DNA of 64,000 nt from Chromobacterium haemolyticum (GCF_002081825.1 NZ_MUKU01000003.1:62001-126000); one strand, 5' to 3'. Shown: positions 16,312 through 26,655, numbered from the stretch's first letter. The notes: generated by a model not told the origin, from the sequence alone. A program made the numbers and translations.

Positions 16312-17217
16312 TCACGCAGCCCCGCCCGCCGGCGCGAACATGCGCTGGCATAGGAAGTCCACGAAGACGCGCAGCTTGGGCGACAACTGGCGGCTGGACG
16401 GCCACAGCACATGGAACATGCCGGTCTGGCCCAGATAGGGCTCCAGCACGATTTGCAGCCGGCCGGCGGCCAGCGCGTCGCGCACGATGAAGTCCGGCAG
16501 ATACGCCAGGCCCTGATTCTGGCTGGCGGCGCAGATCAGCGCCTCGATATTGTTGCAGCTCAAGGCGCTGCTCGGCGGCCAGTCCTGGCCGGCCGGCGCG
16601 CCGTCCAGCGCCCAGGTCTGCAGCTTGCCGGTGCTGGGGAAGCGATAGCGCAGGCAGGCGTGATGGGCCAGGTCCTCCGGGCTTTGCGGCGCGCCGCGCT
16701 CGCGCAGATAGCTCGGCGAGCCCACCACCAGCAGACGGAACGGCCCCAAGGGCCGCGCCATCAGCCGGGAATCCGCCAACGGGCCGCTGCGCACCACCGC
16801 GTCCAGGCCCTCTTCTATCACGTCCACCATGCGGTCGGAAAAATCCAGGTCCAGCTCCACTTCCGGGTAACGCCGCATGAAGTCCGGCAGGATGGGCAGC
16901 AGCATGCGATAACCCACCACCGGCAGGCTGACCCGCAGCTTGCCGCGCGGCGCGGCGCGGCTCTGCGCCAGTTCGGCCTCGGCGTCGTCGATATCGTCCA
17001 GGATGCGGCGGCAGCGTTCGTAGAACAATTCGCCCTCCGCCGTCAGCCGCACATGACGGGTGCTGCGCTGGAACAGCCGCACGCCCAGTTTTTCTTCCAG
17101 CCGCGCCACGCTCTTGCCCACGGCGGACGAGGACACGCCCAGCGCGCGGCCGGCGCCGACAAAGCTTTGCGCCTCCGCGGCGCGTACAAAAGCGGCCAAA
17201 CTGCTCAAACTATCCAT
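16312..17217 (-). CDS. LysR-family transcriptional regulator
   Basis: A 301-residue LysR regulator. The start at 17217 has AGGA eight bases upstream and begins with the DNA-binding helix-turn-helix (MDSLSSLAAFVRAAEAQSFVGAGRALGVSSSAVGKSVARLEEKLGVRLFQRSTRHVRLT), followed by a periplasmic-binding-protein-like effector domain. The subgroup (AAEAQSFVGAGRALGVSSSAVGKSV) is the CrgA/DmlR-like one common in Proteobacteria. It is divergent from the MFS exporter at 17376, so the shared 158-bp region probably contains its operator and the transporter is its likely target; the inducer is unknown. Confidence 0.9.
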   Translation of the reverse strand: MDSLSSLAAFVRAAEAQSFVGAGRALGVSSSAVGKSVARLEEKLGVRLFQRSTRHVRLTAEGELFYERCRRILDDIDDAEAELAQSRAAPRGKLRVSLPVVGYRMLLPILPDFMRRYPEVELDLDFSDRMVDVIEEGLDAVVRSGPLADSRLMARPLGPFRLLVVGSPSYLRERGAPQSPEDLAHHACLRYRFPSTGKLQTWALDGAPAGQDWPPSSALSCNNIEALICAASQNQGLAYLPDFIVRDALAAGRLQIVLEPYLGQTGMFHVLWPSSRQLSPKLRVFVDFLCQRMFAPAGGAA

Positions 17218-17375
17218 GCCCACGTCCTTATTGAGGATTTTTTGTCCGCTTAATTTGGACACAGCGCCTGTTTTTCGTCAATTGCCGTCAAATTATCATG
17301 TATTCGCCCAATGACCATCCGCATCCGCCCGCCGCGCCGCGCGGGCGCTTGCCCCACTCTTTGAAAGGCGAAATC

Positions 17376-18929
17376 ATGCATCCCTCCAAACCGGCGCCCT
17401 CCCAACGCGCTCCTTTACTGACCCTGGCCGCGGTCTGCCTGGCCGCCTTGACCATGCCGCTCAGTTTCACCGGCCCGGCGCTGGCCTTGACCGCGATAGG
17501 CCGTGAGCTGGGCGGCGACGCGCTGGCGCTGACCTGGGTCACCAACGCTTTCATGCTCACCTTCGGCGGCAGCCTGATGGCGGCCGGCGCGCTGGCCGAT
17601 CAATACGGCCGCAAACGGGTGTTTCTGCTCGGCATTGGCCTGTTCTCCCTGTCCTCGCTGGGCTTGTTCCTGGTGAGCAGCCTGCTGTGGCTGGACTTGC
17701 TGCGCGCGGCCCAGGGCCTGGGCGCGGCGCTGTCCTTCGCCAGCGGCCTGGCGGCTCTGGCGCAAAGCTTCGCCGGCGCGGCGCGCACGCGCGCCTTCAG
17801 CCTGATAGGGACCACCTTCGGCATCGGCCTGGCTTTTGGCCCCTTGCTGTGCGGCTATCTGATTCAGGCGCTGGGTTGGCGTTCCATCTTCGCGCTGGCC
17901 GGCCTGGTGGGCCTGCTCGCCTTGGGCCTGGCCATCTATTGCATGCGCGAATCGCGCGACCCTCAGGCCGCCGGCCTGGATTGGCCGGGCGCGCTCAGCT
18001 TCACGCTGGCGCTGAGCCTGCTGACTTACGGCGCGCTGGCGGCGCCGGAGCTGGGCTGGGGCAGCCCACGGGTGATTGTCCTGCTCTTGGGGGCCGTAGC
18101 CGCGTTCTGGCTGTTTGTGGCGCTGGAGCGCCGCGCGGCGCGCCCGATGCTGGACCTGAGCCTGTTCCGCTATCCGCGCTTTGTCGGCGTGCAATGTCTG
18201 GCCGCCGCACCGGCTTACGCCTTCGTGGTCTTGCTGGTGCTGCTGCCGCTGCGCCTGGTGGGGGCGGAAGGCGTCAGCGAGGCGGAGGCCGGCCGGGTGA
18301 TGCTGGCCTTGTCCGCGCCCATGCTGGCGCTGCCGCTGTGCGCGGCCTGGCTGACGCGCTGGCTGTCCGCCGCGGTTCTGTCCGCCGGCGGCCTGCTGCT
18401 GTGCGCGCTGGGGCTGTGGTGGCTTAGCCGCTATCCGCAGCTGTCCGCGCTGCAACAGACCTTGTGGCCCTTGCTGTTGATAGGCGTGGGCATCAGCCTG
18501 CCCTGGGGGCTGATGGACGGCCTGGCAGTCAGCGTGGTGCCCAAGGAGCGCGCCGGCATGGCCGCCGGCATTTTCAGCACCACGCGGGTAGCCGGCGAAG
18601 GCATTGCGCTGGCCTTGGTGGGCGCGCTGCTGGCGGCGCTGCTGCAACAGCGTCTGGCCCCGATCTCCGCCGCGGCGCCCCAGGCGCTGGCCACGGCCGC
18701 CAGTCAGGGCGCGCTGGGCAAGCTGGCCGCCGTTGGCGAGCTGCTGCCCGGCCTCGCGCCGGAGGCGCTGTCCCAGGCTTACGCCGCCGCCTTCCAACGC
18801 CTGCTGACGGTGCTGTCCGGCCTGACCGTGGCCAGCGCGCTGGTGGTGGCGCTGTTCCTGCGCGGCGCCGGCCAGGCGCAAGCGGAGCAGACGGCCACGG
18901 ACCCGGCGCTGGACTCCGCCGGCTCTTGA
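17376..18929 (+). CDS. MFS drug-type efflux transporter (DHA2/EmrB-QacA style)
   Basis: A ~517-residue, 14-helix major facilitator protein. The start at 17376 has GAAAGG eight bases upstream; an ATG at 17298 without a ribosome site is less likely. Signatures are the loop 2-3 motif GALADQYGRKRVF, the motif C-like stretch FGIGLAFGPLLCGYLIQALGWRSIF, and TTRVAGEGIALALVGALL in the C-terminal half. The architecture is that of proton-driven DHA2 multidrug exporters. It is divergent from the LysR gene, which probably regulates it. The substrate is unknown. Confidence 0.88.
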   Translation: MHPSKPAPSQRAPLLTLAAVCLAALTMPLSFTGPALALTAIGRELGGDALALTWVTNAFMLTFGGSLMAAGALADQYGRKRVFLLGIGLFSLSSLGLFLVSSLLWLDLLRAAQGLGAALSFASGLAALAQSFAGAARTRAFSLIGTTFGIGLAFGPLLCGYLIQALGWRSIFALAGLVGLLALGLAIYCMRESRDPQAAGLDWPGALSFTLALSLLTYGALAAPELGWGSPRVIVLLLGAVAAFWLFVALERRAARPMLDLSLFRYPRFVGVQCLAAAPAYAFVVLLVLLPLRLVGAEGVSEAEAGRVMLALSAPMLALPLCAAWLTRWLSAAVLSAGGLLLCALGLWWLSRYPQLSALQQTLWPLLLIGVGISLPWGLMDGLAVSVVPKERAGMAAGIFSTTRVAGEGIALALVGALLAALLQQRLAPISAAAPQALATAASQGALGKLAAVGELLPGLAPEALSQAYAAAFQRLLTVLSGLTVASALVVALFLRGAGQAQAEQTATDPALDSAGS

Positions 18930-18965
18930 GCGCGGGCGCCGGTTTGCCTTCCCGCGAGCCGGCGC

Positions 18966-19631
18966 TCAGGCCGTTTCATTGACGATGGCGATGGAAAACC
19001 CGTCCCAACCCTTGACGCCTACAGTTTGCAGCGCGGTGGCGGTCAGCCGCGGCTCGGCCCCCATGTCTTCCAGAAAACGGCGCACGCCGCGCACGCCGGG
19101 GTCCTGGCTGACCACATTGGCCACCGCGCCGCCGCGCGCCACATTGTCGCCGACGATGGCGGCGCCGGGCCGCGCCAGCTTCAAGGCCCACTCCAGATAA
19201 GCCGGATTATTGGGCTTGTCGGCGTCGATGAAGATCAGGTCGAAGGGTTCGCCGCCAGCCAGCAGCGGCAGGCTGTCCAGCGCCGGCCCTTCGCGCAGCT
19301 CCACCTTGTCCGCCACGCCGGCGGCGGCCAGATTGGCCCGCGCCGTGCCCGCGTGCGCCAGATTGGCTTCCAAGGTCACCACCCGGCCGTCTGCCGGCAG
19401 CGCCCGCGCCAGCCAGATGGTGCTGTAGCCGCCCAGGGTGCCGATCTCCAGCACCCGCCGCGCCTGCATCAGACGCGCCAGGATATGCAGAAAGCGCCCT
19501 TGCAGCGGCGACACGTCCTGCGCCGGTAGGCCGGCGGCGGCGTTGGCCGCCAAGGCGCCGTTCAAGGCGCTGTCCTCTACCTGCAGCGCCGCGGTGTAAT
19601 AGCGGTCCAGGCCGCTCCATTCTGCTTGCAT
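18966..19631 (-). CDS. Class I SAM-dependent O-methyltransferase (CCoAOMT/COMT-like)
   Basis: A 221-residue O-methyltransferase; the start at 19631 has AGGAG seven bases upstream. Family signatures: SPLQGRFLHILARLMQARRVLEIGTLGGYSTIWLARAL (SAM motif I), VTLEANLAHAGTARANL, and LIFIDADKPNNPAYLEWAL with the metal-binding Asp residues of catechol/caffeoyl-CoA-type methyltransferases. It would methylate a catechol-like hydroxyl; the natural substrate is unknown. It converges on the MFS transporter gene and has no obvious operon partner. Confidence 0.88.
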   Translation of the reverse strand: MQAEWSGLDRYYTAALQVEDSALNGALAANAAAGLPAQDVSPLQGRFLHILARLMQARRVLEIGTLGGYSTIWLARALPADGRVVTLEANLAHAGTARANLAAAGVADKVELREGPALDSLPLLAGGEPFDLIFIDADKPNNPAYLEWALKLARPGAAIVGDNVARGGAVANVVSQDPGVRGVRRFLEDMGAEPRLTATALQTVGVKGWDGFSIAIVNETA

Positions 19632-19801
19632 CGGCTTCTCCTGTCGCAGCCGCCCCGGACGATGGCCCGTCTTGGCCGCGCATGGTTGAAGCCACATGAT
19701 AAGCGCATTGCGGACTCAAACGACGCCGAGCCTGTCATTGCGCCCAGGGGCTTTTCGCTCATGGGAAAGGCTATGACCGATATCAAGGTGGCGAGGATAG
19801 G

Positions 19802-20740
19802 CTAGTCCTGGAGCAAGGGGGCGCAGGCTCGCAACTGCGCGCGCAGCCAATCATGGGCGGCGCTGCGGCCGTGCCGGGCGTGGCTATAGACCTTGAGGGT
19901 GTAGGACGGAATGTCGAAAGGCGCGGCGTGGACGGCGATGGACGCGGCCTGACTCAAGGCCTCCGCCGCCAGCCGCGGCAGGGTCATGATCCAGTCGGAC
20001 TCCGCGATGATGAAAGGCGCGGCCAGCACCGACGGCAGTTGCAGCGCCACGTCGCGGCGCAGACCCCGCCGCTCCAACGCCCGATCGATGCCGCCGCGGA
20101 TTTCGCCCCACGGCGTCACCACCACGTGGCGCGCTGCCAGGTACTGCCCCAGGCTGAGGCTGCCGCGAATATCGGGGTGGGCGCGGCTGACGATGGCCAC
20201 GTAGCGGTCCTCCAGCCAATCGAAGCTTTCGATCCCGGCCGCGGGTTCCGCGATGTCTTCTACATAGCCCAGGGCGAAGTCGATGCGGCCGGCGGCCAGA
20301 TCCTCGGCGGACTCGCGGCCGCGCGAGTGCACCAGCTTGAAGCGCAGCCGCGGCGCGGCCCGCTGCAAACCCGCCAGCAGGCGCGGCATCACCGCGAAAG
20401 CGGTGTAGTCGGTTACCGCTATCACGAAAGCGCGCTCGCTGCGTTCCGGCTGAAAGCCGCCGGCCTGAGCCAGCCCTTGCGACAGCGTTTCCAGCGCGGC
20501 GCTTACCGCGCCGGCCAGCCGCTCGGCGTAGGCCGTGGGCTGCATCGCATTGCCGATGCGGACGAAGAGATCGTCGCCCAAGGCGGTTCGCAGCCGCGCC
20601 AGCGCGTGACTAAACGCGGACGGGCTCATCGCCAGTTCGTCGGCGGCGGCGCTGACCGAGCGCTGGCGCAGCAGCGCGTCGAAGACCAGCAGCAGGTTGA
20701 GATCCAAACGGCGCAGATCGGAATGCAAAATGTTCATCAT
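19802..20740 (-). CDS. LysR-family transcriptional regulator (NodD/SyrM-like subgroup)
   Basis: A ~312-residue LysR regulator beginning MMNILHSDLRRLDLNLLLVFDALLRQRSVSAAADELAMSPSAFSHALARLRTALGDDLFVRIGNAMQPTAYAERL. The LDLNLL...DALL opening is typical of the NodD/LeuO-like branch. Two adjacent ATGs (20740, 20737) are possible starts and no clear ribosome site precedes them. It is transcribed divergently from the GNAT acetyltransferase across an 83-bp spacer and may control it and itself. Confidence 0.88.
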   Translation of the reverse strand: MMNILHSDLRRLDLNLLLVFDALLRQRSVSAAADELAMSPSAFSHALARLRTALGDDLFVRIGNAMQPTAYAERLAGAVSAALETLSQGLAQAGGFQPERSERAFVIAVTDYTAFAVMPRLLAGLQRAAPRLRFKLVHSRGRESAEDLAAGRIDFALGYVEDIAEPAAGIESFDWLEDRYVAIVSRAHPDIRGSLSLGQYLAARHVVVTPWGEIRGGIDRALERRGLRRDVALQLPSVLAAPFIIAESDWIMTLPRLAAEALSQAASIAVHAAPFDIPSYTLKVYSHARHGRSAAHDWLRAQLRACAPLLQD

Positions 20741-20823
20741 AAATTGAAAACAATGCAGCACATGCAGTTTGTCTTGACCGTAGTATAGCGGCTTATCCGT
20801 TCACCACGATTCAGGTCCTGTCC

Positions 20824-21303
20824 ATGTCCATCCATATCCGCCCCGCCCAAGCCCAAGACGCCGCGCTGATCCTGCGCTTTATCAAGGAGCTGGCCGTTTA
20901 CGAACGCGCCGGCGATCAGGTTGCCGCTACCGAGGCCGGCATCGTTTCCAGCCTGTTTGGCGCGGACAGCCCGGCGCGGGCGTTGATCTGCGAGGTGGAC
21001 GGCGAGCCGGCCGGCTACGCCGTCTACTTCTTCAGCTATTCCACTTGGCAGGCCAAGAAGGGCCTGTACCTGGAAGACCTGTATATTTCGCCGCGGCAGC
21101 GCGGCGGCGGCGCCGGCAAACTGATGCTGCGCCGCCTGGCCCAGCTGGCGGTGGAGCAAGGCTGCGGCCGCTTCGAATGGAGCGTGCTGGACTGGAACCA
21201 ACCGGCCATCGATTTCTACCTGTCCATCGGCGCCAAGCCGCAGGCGGAATGGGTTCGCTATCGGATGGACGGCGCCGCCCTCTCCGACTTCGCCGCCGGC
21301 TGA
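20824..21303 (+). CDS. GNAT acetyltransferase, spermidine/spermine (SSAT)-like
   Basis: A 159-residue GNAT protein. The acetyl-CoA pyrophosphate loop is RQRGGGAGKLML, preceded by GLYLEDLYISP; the following GCGRFEWSVLDWNQPAIDFYLSIGA is characteristic of the SSAT/thialysine acetyltransferase branch. It probably N-acetylates a polyamine or small primary amine in the cytoplasm. The LysR gene is divergent. A deacetylase of the acetylpolyamine type is encoded at 28656-29696, but there is no direct evidence that the two act together. Confidence 0.87.
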   Translation: MSIHIRPAQAQDAALILRFIKELAVYERAGDQVAATEAGIVSSLFGADSPARALICEVDGEPAGYAVYFFSYSTWQAKKGLYLEDLYISPRQRGGGAGKLMLRRLAQLAVEQGCGRFEWSVLDWNQPAIDFYLSIGAKPQAEWVRYRMDGAALSDFAAG

Positions 21304-21315
21304 ACCGACCCCTTA

Positions 21316-21460
21316 GAGCCTGTTCAAAGCCTAGCGAGCAAGAGCGAGACAAGGCGAAAATCGCTGAGAAAGCGGAGTGTACAAGTGGTACATGAGCATT
21401 TCGAAGCGGTACTCACCGTGCAACGTCTCACGAAGCGCAGCAGACATTGAACAGGTTCTT
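21316..21460. repeat. MITE-like inverted repeat element, copy A
   Basis: About 145 bp starting agagcctgttcaa and ending ttgaacaggttct, with imperfect terminal inverted repeats, flanked by tta on the left. It has an internal quasi-palindrome around gagtgtac/gtacatgagc and encodes nothing. It lies just after the GNAT gene and is directly joined to copy B through a shared tta. Confidence 0.85.
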
Positions 21461-21606
21461 AGAACGTGTTTACGATCTCGCGAGCTAAGACGAGACAAGG
21501 CGAAAACGGCTGAGAAAGCGGAGTGTACTCGTGGTATCTGAGCATTTCGAAGCCGTACTCACCGTGTCACGCTTCACGACGCGCAGCAGATCGTAAACAG
21601 GTTCTC
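21461..21606. repeat. MITE-like inverted repeat element, copy B
   Basis: Same family as copy A, arranged in tandem with it. The terminal repeats (gaacgtgtttacgatct and agatcgtaaacaggttc) match over about 17 bases with one mismatch. The right end runs into the sbcC stop codon (tca on this strand), so the element forms the immediate 3' boundary of sbcC. Confidence 0.88.
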
Positions 21607-24600
21607 AGCCGCTTACCGCCAGCACGGAGCAACCGGCGCCGCCCGCGCGGCTGACCCGGATCTGCACCGGGATGCGCTCCTTCAACGCCTCCACATGGCT
21701 GATCACGCCTATGGTTTTGCCGCCGGCATTGAGCGCGTCCAAGGCGTCCAGCGCCAGTTCCAGCGTTTCGCCGTCCAGGGTGCCGAAGCCTTCGTCCAGA
21801 AATAGAGAATCGATTGAGGTTTTGTGACTGGCCAGGTCGGATAGCGCCAACGCCAGCGCCAGGCTGACCAGGAAGCTTTCGCCGCCGGAGAGGGTGCGAG
21901 TGTCCCGCGCCGCGTCGGCTTGCCAGCTGTCTACGATTTCCAGCTCCAACTCGCCGTCGGCGCGGCGGCGCAGCCAATAGCGGCCGTGCAGCCGGCTCAA
22001 GTGGCGGTTGGCCAGCGCCACCAGATGCTCCAGCGTCAGGCCTTGAGCGAAGCGGCGGTATTTGTCGCCGGCGGCGGAGCCGATCAAGCCGTTCAGCCGC
22101 TGCCAGACATCCGCCTCGTCGCGCAGGCCGTCGATGCGGGCAAACAGCTCTCGCTGGCCGTCGCGGCGCGCGGCGTCGTTGTTCAGCAAGGCGCGCAGAG
22201 CCCCGTCCTCGCCGGCCAGGCCTTGCCGCTCGGCGTCCAGCGCTTCCATTCGCTGGCGCAGTTCCGGCTCCGGCTGGTCTGAAGCGCTTTCCCGCTCCAG
22301 CGTTTCCAGCCGTTCCGCTGCCTGCTGCCGCAACGCCGCCGCGCGCAGCCGCTCCTGTTCCAGTTGTCGGCTCAATGCGCCCAAACGCTCGCGCTCGGCC
22401 TCCGGCAAGGCCGCCGCCAGGAAGGCGGCGGCGTCCGCAAACGGGCTGGCGTCCAAGGTCCTGTCCCAAGCCTGCTCCGCTTCCTCCGCGCGTTGCCGCT
22501 GGCGCGCGGCGTCGCTTTCCGTCCGTTCCAGCGCGCCCCGGTTCCGGGCCAAGGTCCGCGTCAGTTCCTCGCAATCCGCGACGGCGGCCAGCCAGGCGGC
22601 TTCGGCGTCGCCGTCCTCCTGCGGCGGCGCGCCGTCCGGCAGCCCCAGCTTCCGCCAACGCGCTTCCCAATCCGCGGCGCGTTCGCCTGCCAGCCGATGC
22701 GCGGCGGCCTGGGCCTTCGCATCTGCCTCCCCTTGCCGGCGGGCCTGCTCCAAATCTTTCCAGGCTTGCCAGTCGGCGACGCGCTGTTCCAGCCAGCCGG
22801 CCTCCCGCCCGGATTCCGGCGCAATGAAACCGGCGGCGGCGATGTCGGCGTCGCGCCCGCCGGCCTGTTCCCGCAACTCGGCCTCACGCTGCGCAAGCTC
22901 GTCTCGCAGCGTTTGCAGGCTTTGTTCCAGGTTCTGCAGGCCTTGTTGTTGCAGCGCCCGCTTCTGGCCCAGCGCCTGGACGGCCTCGCTCTGACGCCGT
23001 GCGTCCCCGCGCGCTTGCTCCAGCGCCGCTTCGGCCTGCTCCGCGGCGCGCAGCGCGCTTTCCTGCCGCTGTTGCAGCCGCTCCGCATCCTGGCTGATTT
23101 GTTCCAGCCGGGGCCCGCGCCAGTCCCCGTCCGCCAGATTCCAGGGCGCGCCCTCGCCCAACCATTGCGCGGCCAAGGCTTCGCGGCGCGCTTGCTCCTG
23201 TTCCGTCGATTCATCCAACTGCCGCAGTCGCGCTTCGTCTCCCGCCAGTTGCGCCACGGCCTGCTGGCCTTGTTCGCGCAAGGCTTCAAGCGCGGCCTCC
23301 TTGGCGTTCAAAGCCGTCTCGGCGGCGCCGATGTCCAAGGCCTGATAAGCGGCCACCGCTGGGTGCTCGCTGGCGCCGCACAGCGGGCAGGGTTCGCCCG
23401 GCCGCAAAGCGACCCGGTGCTGCTCCAGGCTGAGAATGCGCCGTTCCTGTTCCAGCAAGCGCCGTTTGTCCGCCGCTTGCTCCTGCGCCTGTCGGTAATC
23501 GGCGCGCAGCCGCTGCAAGTCGGCGTCGTGGCGGGCATGTTCGGCTTCCAACGCCGCCCTCTCCTCGCGCCGGCCGGCCAGCCGCGCTTCCAGCGGCGTC
23601 AGTTCGGCGGCCAGCGTCGCCAGACCGCGCAAAACCGTGGTTTGCCGCAGCGTGAGCTGCCATTGTTCGCGCCATTCGGCCAGGCTGCGGCCGTCCAGCG
23701 CCGCGCGCCCGCTCTCTTCCGCCCGCCGCAGCTGGGCGGCGGCCTCGAGACCGCGCCGCTCCTGCGCCTCGACTTCCGCGCTCAAGACCGCCAGGTCCTG
23801 CCGCTGACGCAGCGTTTGCGCGTCCCATTCCGCAATGCGCGCGGCGCAGCCGTCGCGCTGTTGGCGCAAGCGCTCCTGTTGTTCGAAGCCGGCGCGCCAG
23901 CGTTCCAGCAGTTCGCCCAAACGTGCATGATGCCCCAGACGCCGGGCGGCCGCCTCTTGCTCATCCGCCACGGCCTTGAGCGCGTCCAGACGCGCGCCTT
24001 CCGTCCGCTCCAACCGACGGGCCTGGCTCAAGGCTCGCCAGTGGCCGGCCTGCCAGTCCGTGTTCAATGCCGCTTGTTCTTGCCGCAGCGCCTGGCTCTC
24101 CGCCTCCAGACGCCGCAGTTCCGCCCGCGCCTGTTCCATTTCGCGCCACTGCGGCTGGATGCGCCGTGCCGGTTCGTCGCCACGCAAACGCGCCAGCTCC
24201 GGCTCCGCCTGCGCTTCTCGCTCGCAGGCTTCCCGCCATTCGCCGTCGGCGTCCGCGCTCTGGCGCCGCGCCTGCTCAAGAGCTTCGCGCCACTGCCAAT
24301 GCTTGCGCGCCTGTTCCCAATCCGCCTGCGCCTGGCGCGAGGCCGCGCCAAGCTCGGCCAGCCTCGCTTCCATTTCCTCGCGCTGCTCCGGCGCCAACAG
24401 TTCCACGCCGTCGGCCCGCGCCTGCCATTGCTCCAGGGTTTGGCGAGCATCGCGGGCGCGTTCAAACACTTGTTGCGAGATCAAGCCGTAGATTTCGCTG
24501 CCGGTCAGTTCCTCCAGCAATTCTGCCCGCGCGTTCGCGTCGGCATTGAGGAAGGCGGCAAAGCCGCCTTGCGCCAACAGCATGGATTTGGTGAAGCGCT

Positions 24601-25030
24601 CGTAATCCAGGCCGGTGATGGCTTCGATGCGCTTGAGCTTGTCCGCCACCTGGCTGCTGAGGATCTCGCCGTCGGCTTCCGCCAGCTCCACCTTGGGCGC
24701 CTGCAGCGCGCCGTCCGGCTTGTCGCGCGCGCGGCGCTGGCTCCAGAAGGCGCGGTAACGTCGGCCTTTGACTTCAAACTCCACCTCAGCCAAACAGTCC
24801 GCGGTGTGCCGGCTCATGATGTCGTTGCTGCCCTGGGTCACGGCGTCCAGCCGCGGCGTCTTGTGGTAAAGCGCCAGGCAGATGGCGTCCAGCAAGGTGG
24901 ATTTGCCGGCGCCGGTGGGGCCGGTGATGGCGAACAGCCCGCTGCCGGCGAAGGGTTCGGCGCTGAAGTCCAGCTTCCACTCCCCTTGCAGCGAATTGAG
25001 GTTTTTCAGGCGCAGGGTCAAGATCTTCAT
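21605..25030 (-). CDS. sbcC: Nuclease SbcCD subunit C (SMC/Rad50-like ATPase)
   Basis: An 1141-residue Rad50-type protein. The start at 25030 ([18 protein letters not shown]) overlaps the sbcD stop codon by four bases; the frame is open further upstream, but this is the family's normal start. Walker A is GPTGAGKST (residues 37-45). Long coiled coils flank a zinc hook CPLC at residues 548-551. The ABC signature [20 protein letters not shown] and Walker [13 protein letters not shown] are near the C-terminus. With SbcD it cleaves hairpins and palindromic DNA and processes double-strand breaks. Somewhat longer than E. coli SbcC because of the coiled coils. The stop codon lies at the edge of repeat copy B. 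Confidence 0.95.
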   Translation of the reverse strand: MKILTLRLKNLNSLQGEWKLDFSAEPFAGSGLFAITGPTGAGKSTLLDAICLALYHKTPRLDAVTQGSNDIMSRHTADCLAEVEFEVKGRRYRAFWSQRRARDKPDGALQAPKVELAEADGEILSSQVADKLKRIEAITGLDYERFTKSMLLAQGGFAAFLNADANARAELLEELTGSEIYGLISQQVFERARDARQTLEQWQARADGVELLAPEQREEMEARLAELGAASRQAQADWEQARKHWQWREALEQARRQSADADGEWREACEREAQAEPELARLRGDEPARRIQPQWREMEQARAELRRLEAESQALRQEQAALNTDWQAGHWRALSQARRLERTEGARLDALKAVADEQEAAARRLGHHARLGELLERWRAGFEQQERLRQQRDGCAARIAEWDAQTLRQRQDLAVLSAEVEAQERRGLEAAAQLRRAEESGRAALDGRSLAEWREQWQLTLRQTTVLRGLATLAAELTPLEARLAGRREERAALEAEHARHDADLQRLRADYRQAQEQAADKRRLLEQERRILSLEQHRVALRPGEPCPLCGASEHPAVAAYQALDIGAAETALNAKEAALEALREQGQQAVAQLAGDEARLRQLDESTEQEQARREALAAQWLGEGAPWNLADGDWRGPRLEQISQDAERLQQRQESALRAAEQAEAALEQARGDARRQSEAVQALGQKRALQQQGLQNLEQSLQTLRDELAQREAELREQAGGRDADIAAAGFIAPESGREAGWLEQRVADWQAWKDLEQARRQGEADAKAQAAAHRLAGERAADWEARWRKLGLPDGAPPQEDGDAEAAWLAAVADCEELTRTLARNRGALERTESDAARQRQRAEEAEQAWDRTLDASPFADAAAFLAAALPEAERERLGALSRQLEQERLRAAALRQQAAERLETLERESASDQPEPELRQRMEALDAERQGLAGEDGALRALLNNDAARRDGQRELFARIDGLRDEADVWQRLNGLIGSAAGDKYRRFAQGLTLEHLVALANRHLSRLHGRYWLRRRADGELELEIVDSWQADAARDTRTLSGGESFLVSLALALALSDLASHKTSIDSLFLDEGFGTLDGETLELALDALDALNAGGKTIGVISHVEALKERIPVQIRVSRAGGAGCSVLAVSG

Positions 25031-26247
25031 ACCTGTTCCTCCTGCAGCGAAGCCAGGATTTCGCGGTAGCGCAAGCGCAATTGCTCCTGCAACGGCGGCT
25101 CCAGCGTTTCCAGCGCCAGCCGGCGCTCGAACACGTCCAGCGGCGTCAGCTCTGCCAGGGTTTCGCCGGCGGTCGAGGCTAGCCCTGAGGCGGACTGCCC
25201 GCGCTCGCGCCGCACGCGCAACAGCTCCAGCGGCAGTTCCGCGCACATCGCCTGCGCGCGGGCGGCCAGATCGCTCAGGTAGTCGTCGGCGCTGACCACG
25301 ACTTCCAGCCACACCGGCCGTTCGGCGGAGCCGGCTTCAGCCGCCTCGGCCAACAGCGCCGGCAGCTGGGCCAGGCTGCCGCGCACCGAGCGCAAGGGTT
25401 GGAAGCAAGGCACCTCCAGCGGCGTGACGCCGCGCAAGCCCTGGGCGTCCAGCTCCACCAAGAGCACCTCCTTGCCCTGGCCGGCTTCGTCGAAACTCAG
25501 CGGGATGGGGGAGCCGCTGTAACGAATGTGTTCGTGGCCGCCCACTTTCTGCGGCCGGTGGATATGGCCGAGGGCGATGTAGTCGGCCGGCGGGAAGGCG
25601 TTGCTGGGGAAGGCCTCCAGCGCGCCAACGTAGATCTCGCGAACGGATTCGCTGGCGCTGGCGCCCACCGTGGTCAGATGGCCGCTGGCAATAATGGGTA
25701 GCGGCCGGCCCAGCCGCTCGCGCAGGCGGAGCGCCTGCTCGTACACCTGCTGGTAGCGTTCTCGGATGGCGTCCTGCAAGGATTGCTGCTTTTGCTCCGC
25801 GCTCTGGCCCGCCTGGCTGCGCAACACGTCGCGCGGGCGGATATAGGGCAGCGCGCACAGCAACGCGCCCGGTTCGCCGTCTCGGCGTTTGAGGATCAAC
25901 ACTTGTTCTGCAGGGTCTTCGCTCAGGGCCGGCACCACGCAAGCGGACAGATAGGACAGCAGCGCGCGGCTTTCCGCCAGCGTGGCCACGGAGTCGTGGT
26001 TGCCGCCCAACAGCACCAGTTGCACGCCGGCACGGTGAGCCTGGGCGATCAGGCCGTTGTACAGTTCGCGCGCGTAGCTGGGCGGCGCGCCGGTGTCGAA
26101 AATGTCTCCGGCCACCAGCACGGCGTCGGCCTGGTGGCTTTCCGCCTGCTCCAGCAGCCAATGAATGAAGGCCTGATGCTCCGCCAGGCGGGTTTTGCCG
26201 ATGAAATGCTGGCCCAAGTGCCAGTCAGAGGTATGAAGAATGCGCAT
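25027..26247 (-). CDS. sbcD: Nuclease SbcCD subunit D (Mre11-like)
   Basis: A 406-residue calcineurin-like phosphodiesterase with all Mre11/SbcD metal-binding motifs in order: [32 protein letters not shown] and ALGHIHRPQ. It is the exonuclease/endonuclease subunit of the SbcCD complex. It is the first gene of a two-gene operon and is translationally coupled to sbcC by an ATGA overlap. Length and motifs are normal for the family. Confidence 0.96.
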   Translation of the reverse strand: MRILHTSDWHLGQHFIGKTRLAEHQAFIHWLLEQAESHQADAVLVAGDIFDTGAPPSYARELYNGLIAQAHRAGVQLVLLGGNHDSVATLAESRALLSYLSACVVPALSEDPAEQVLILKRRDGEPGALLCALPYIRPRDVLRSQAGQSAEQKQQSLQDAIRERYQQVYEQALRLRERLGRPLPIIASGHLTTVGASASESVREIYVGALEAFPSNAFPPADYIALGHIHRPQKVGGHEHIRYSGSPIPLSFDEAGQGKEVLLVELDAQGLRGVTPLEVPCFQPLRSVRGSLAQLPALLAEAAEAGSAERPVWLEVVVSADDYLSDLAARAQAMCAELPLELLRVRRERGQSASGLASTAGETLAELTPLDVFERRLALETLEPPLQEQLRLRYREILASLQEEQV

Positions 26248-26343
26248 GCCGGCCGCTGTTTGGATTCAATGCCCGGCAGTGTACCGCGTTGCGGCGCGCG
26301 GCGGCGCTTGACCGGCCGTTTTATCCGGCGGCCGGCCCCGGCG

Positions 26344-26655
26344 CTATCTGACGCCGGCTGTCGGCGCCGGCAGCGTTTTGGCATTCAAAGGCGGGCAATA
26401 TGCGTAGCCGGGATGGCTTTGGCAATCGATGGGCGTCTTGGGCTGTTGCTTGTCGCGCAGCGCCTGCTCGGCTTGCCGCTGCGCTTGCTCGGACGGCGGC
26501 TGGTTGAAACGTTGGCTATCGTAGCCGCGGCTCCAGCCCGTGTCCGCGGCGGCGGGAGCGGACGCCGCGCCCTTAACATCCAGCGTCAGCGCCGTCGCGC
26601 CGGCGGCTAGGCTCAGCCCGGTCAGAATTAAACCGATTTGCGTCGAGTATTGCAT
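26344..26655 (-). CDS. Small secreted protein of unknown function
   Basis: About 103 residues with an N-terminal signal peptide (MQYSTQIGLILTGLSLAAGATALTL) and a mature part rich in Gln, Ala and Pro, ending with a two-cysteine segment (DCQSHPGYAYCPP) that could form one disulfide. The ATG at 26655 is preceded by GGGAG at ten bases; a GTG two codons upstream (26661) is an alternative. It lies upstream of sbcD on the same strand with a 96-bp gap. I do not recognise the family. Confidence 0.6.
   Translation of the reverse strand: MQYSTQIGLILTGLSLAAGATALTLDVKGAASAPAAADTGWSRGYDSQRFNQPPSEQAQRQAEQALRDKQQPKTPIDCQSHPGYAYCPPLNAKTLPAPTAGVR

Noticed and set aside
22364-25069. Very long open frame (901 codons) on the plus strand opposite sbcC
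   Set aside because: It is the antisense shadow of a GC-rich gene with strong Walker, zinc-hook and ABC motifs; its translation is low-complexity Arg/Leu/Gln-rich and matches no family.
25031-25312. Upstream extension of sbcC into sbcD
   Set aside because: The extension reads antifamily Arg/Ala-rich sequence within the sbcD frame shadow; [10 protein letters not shown] at 25030 is the normal SbcC start and overlaps the sbcD stop.
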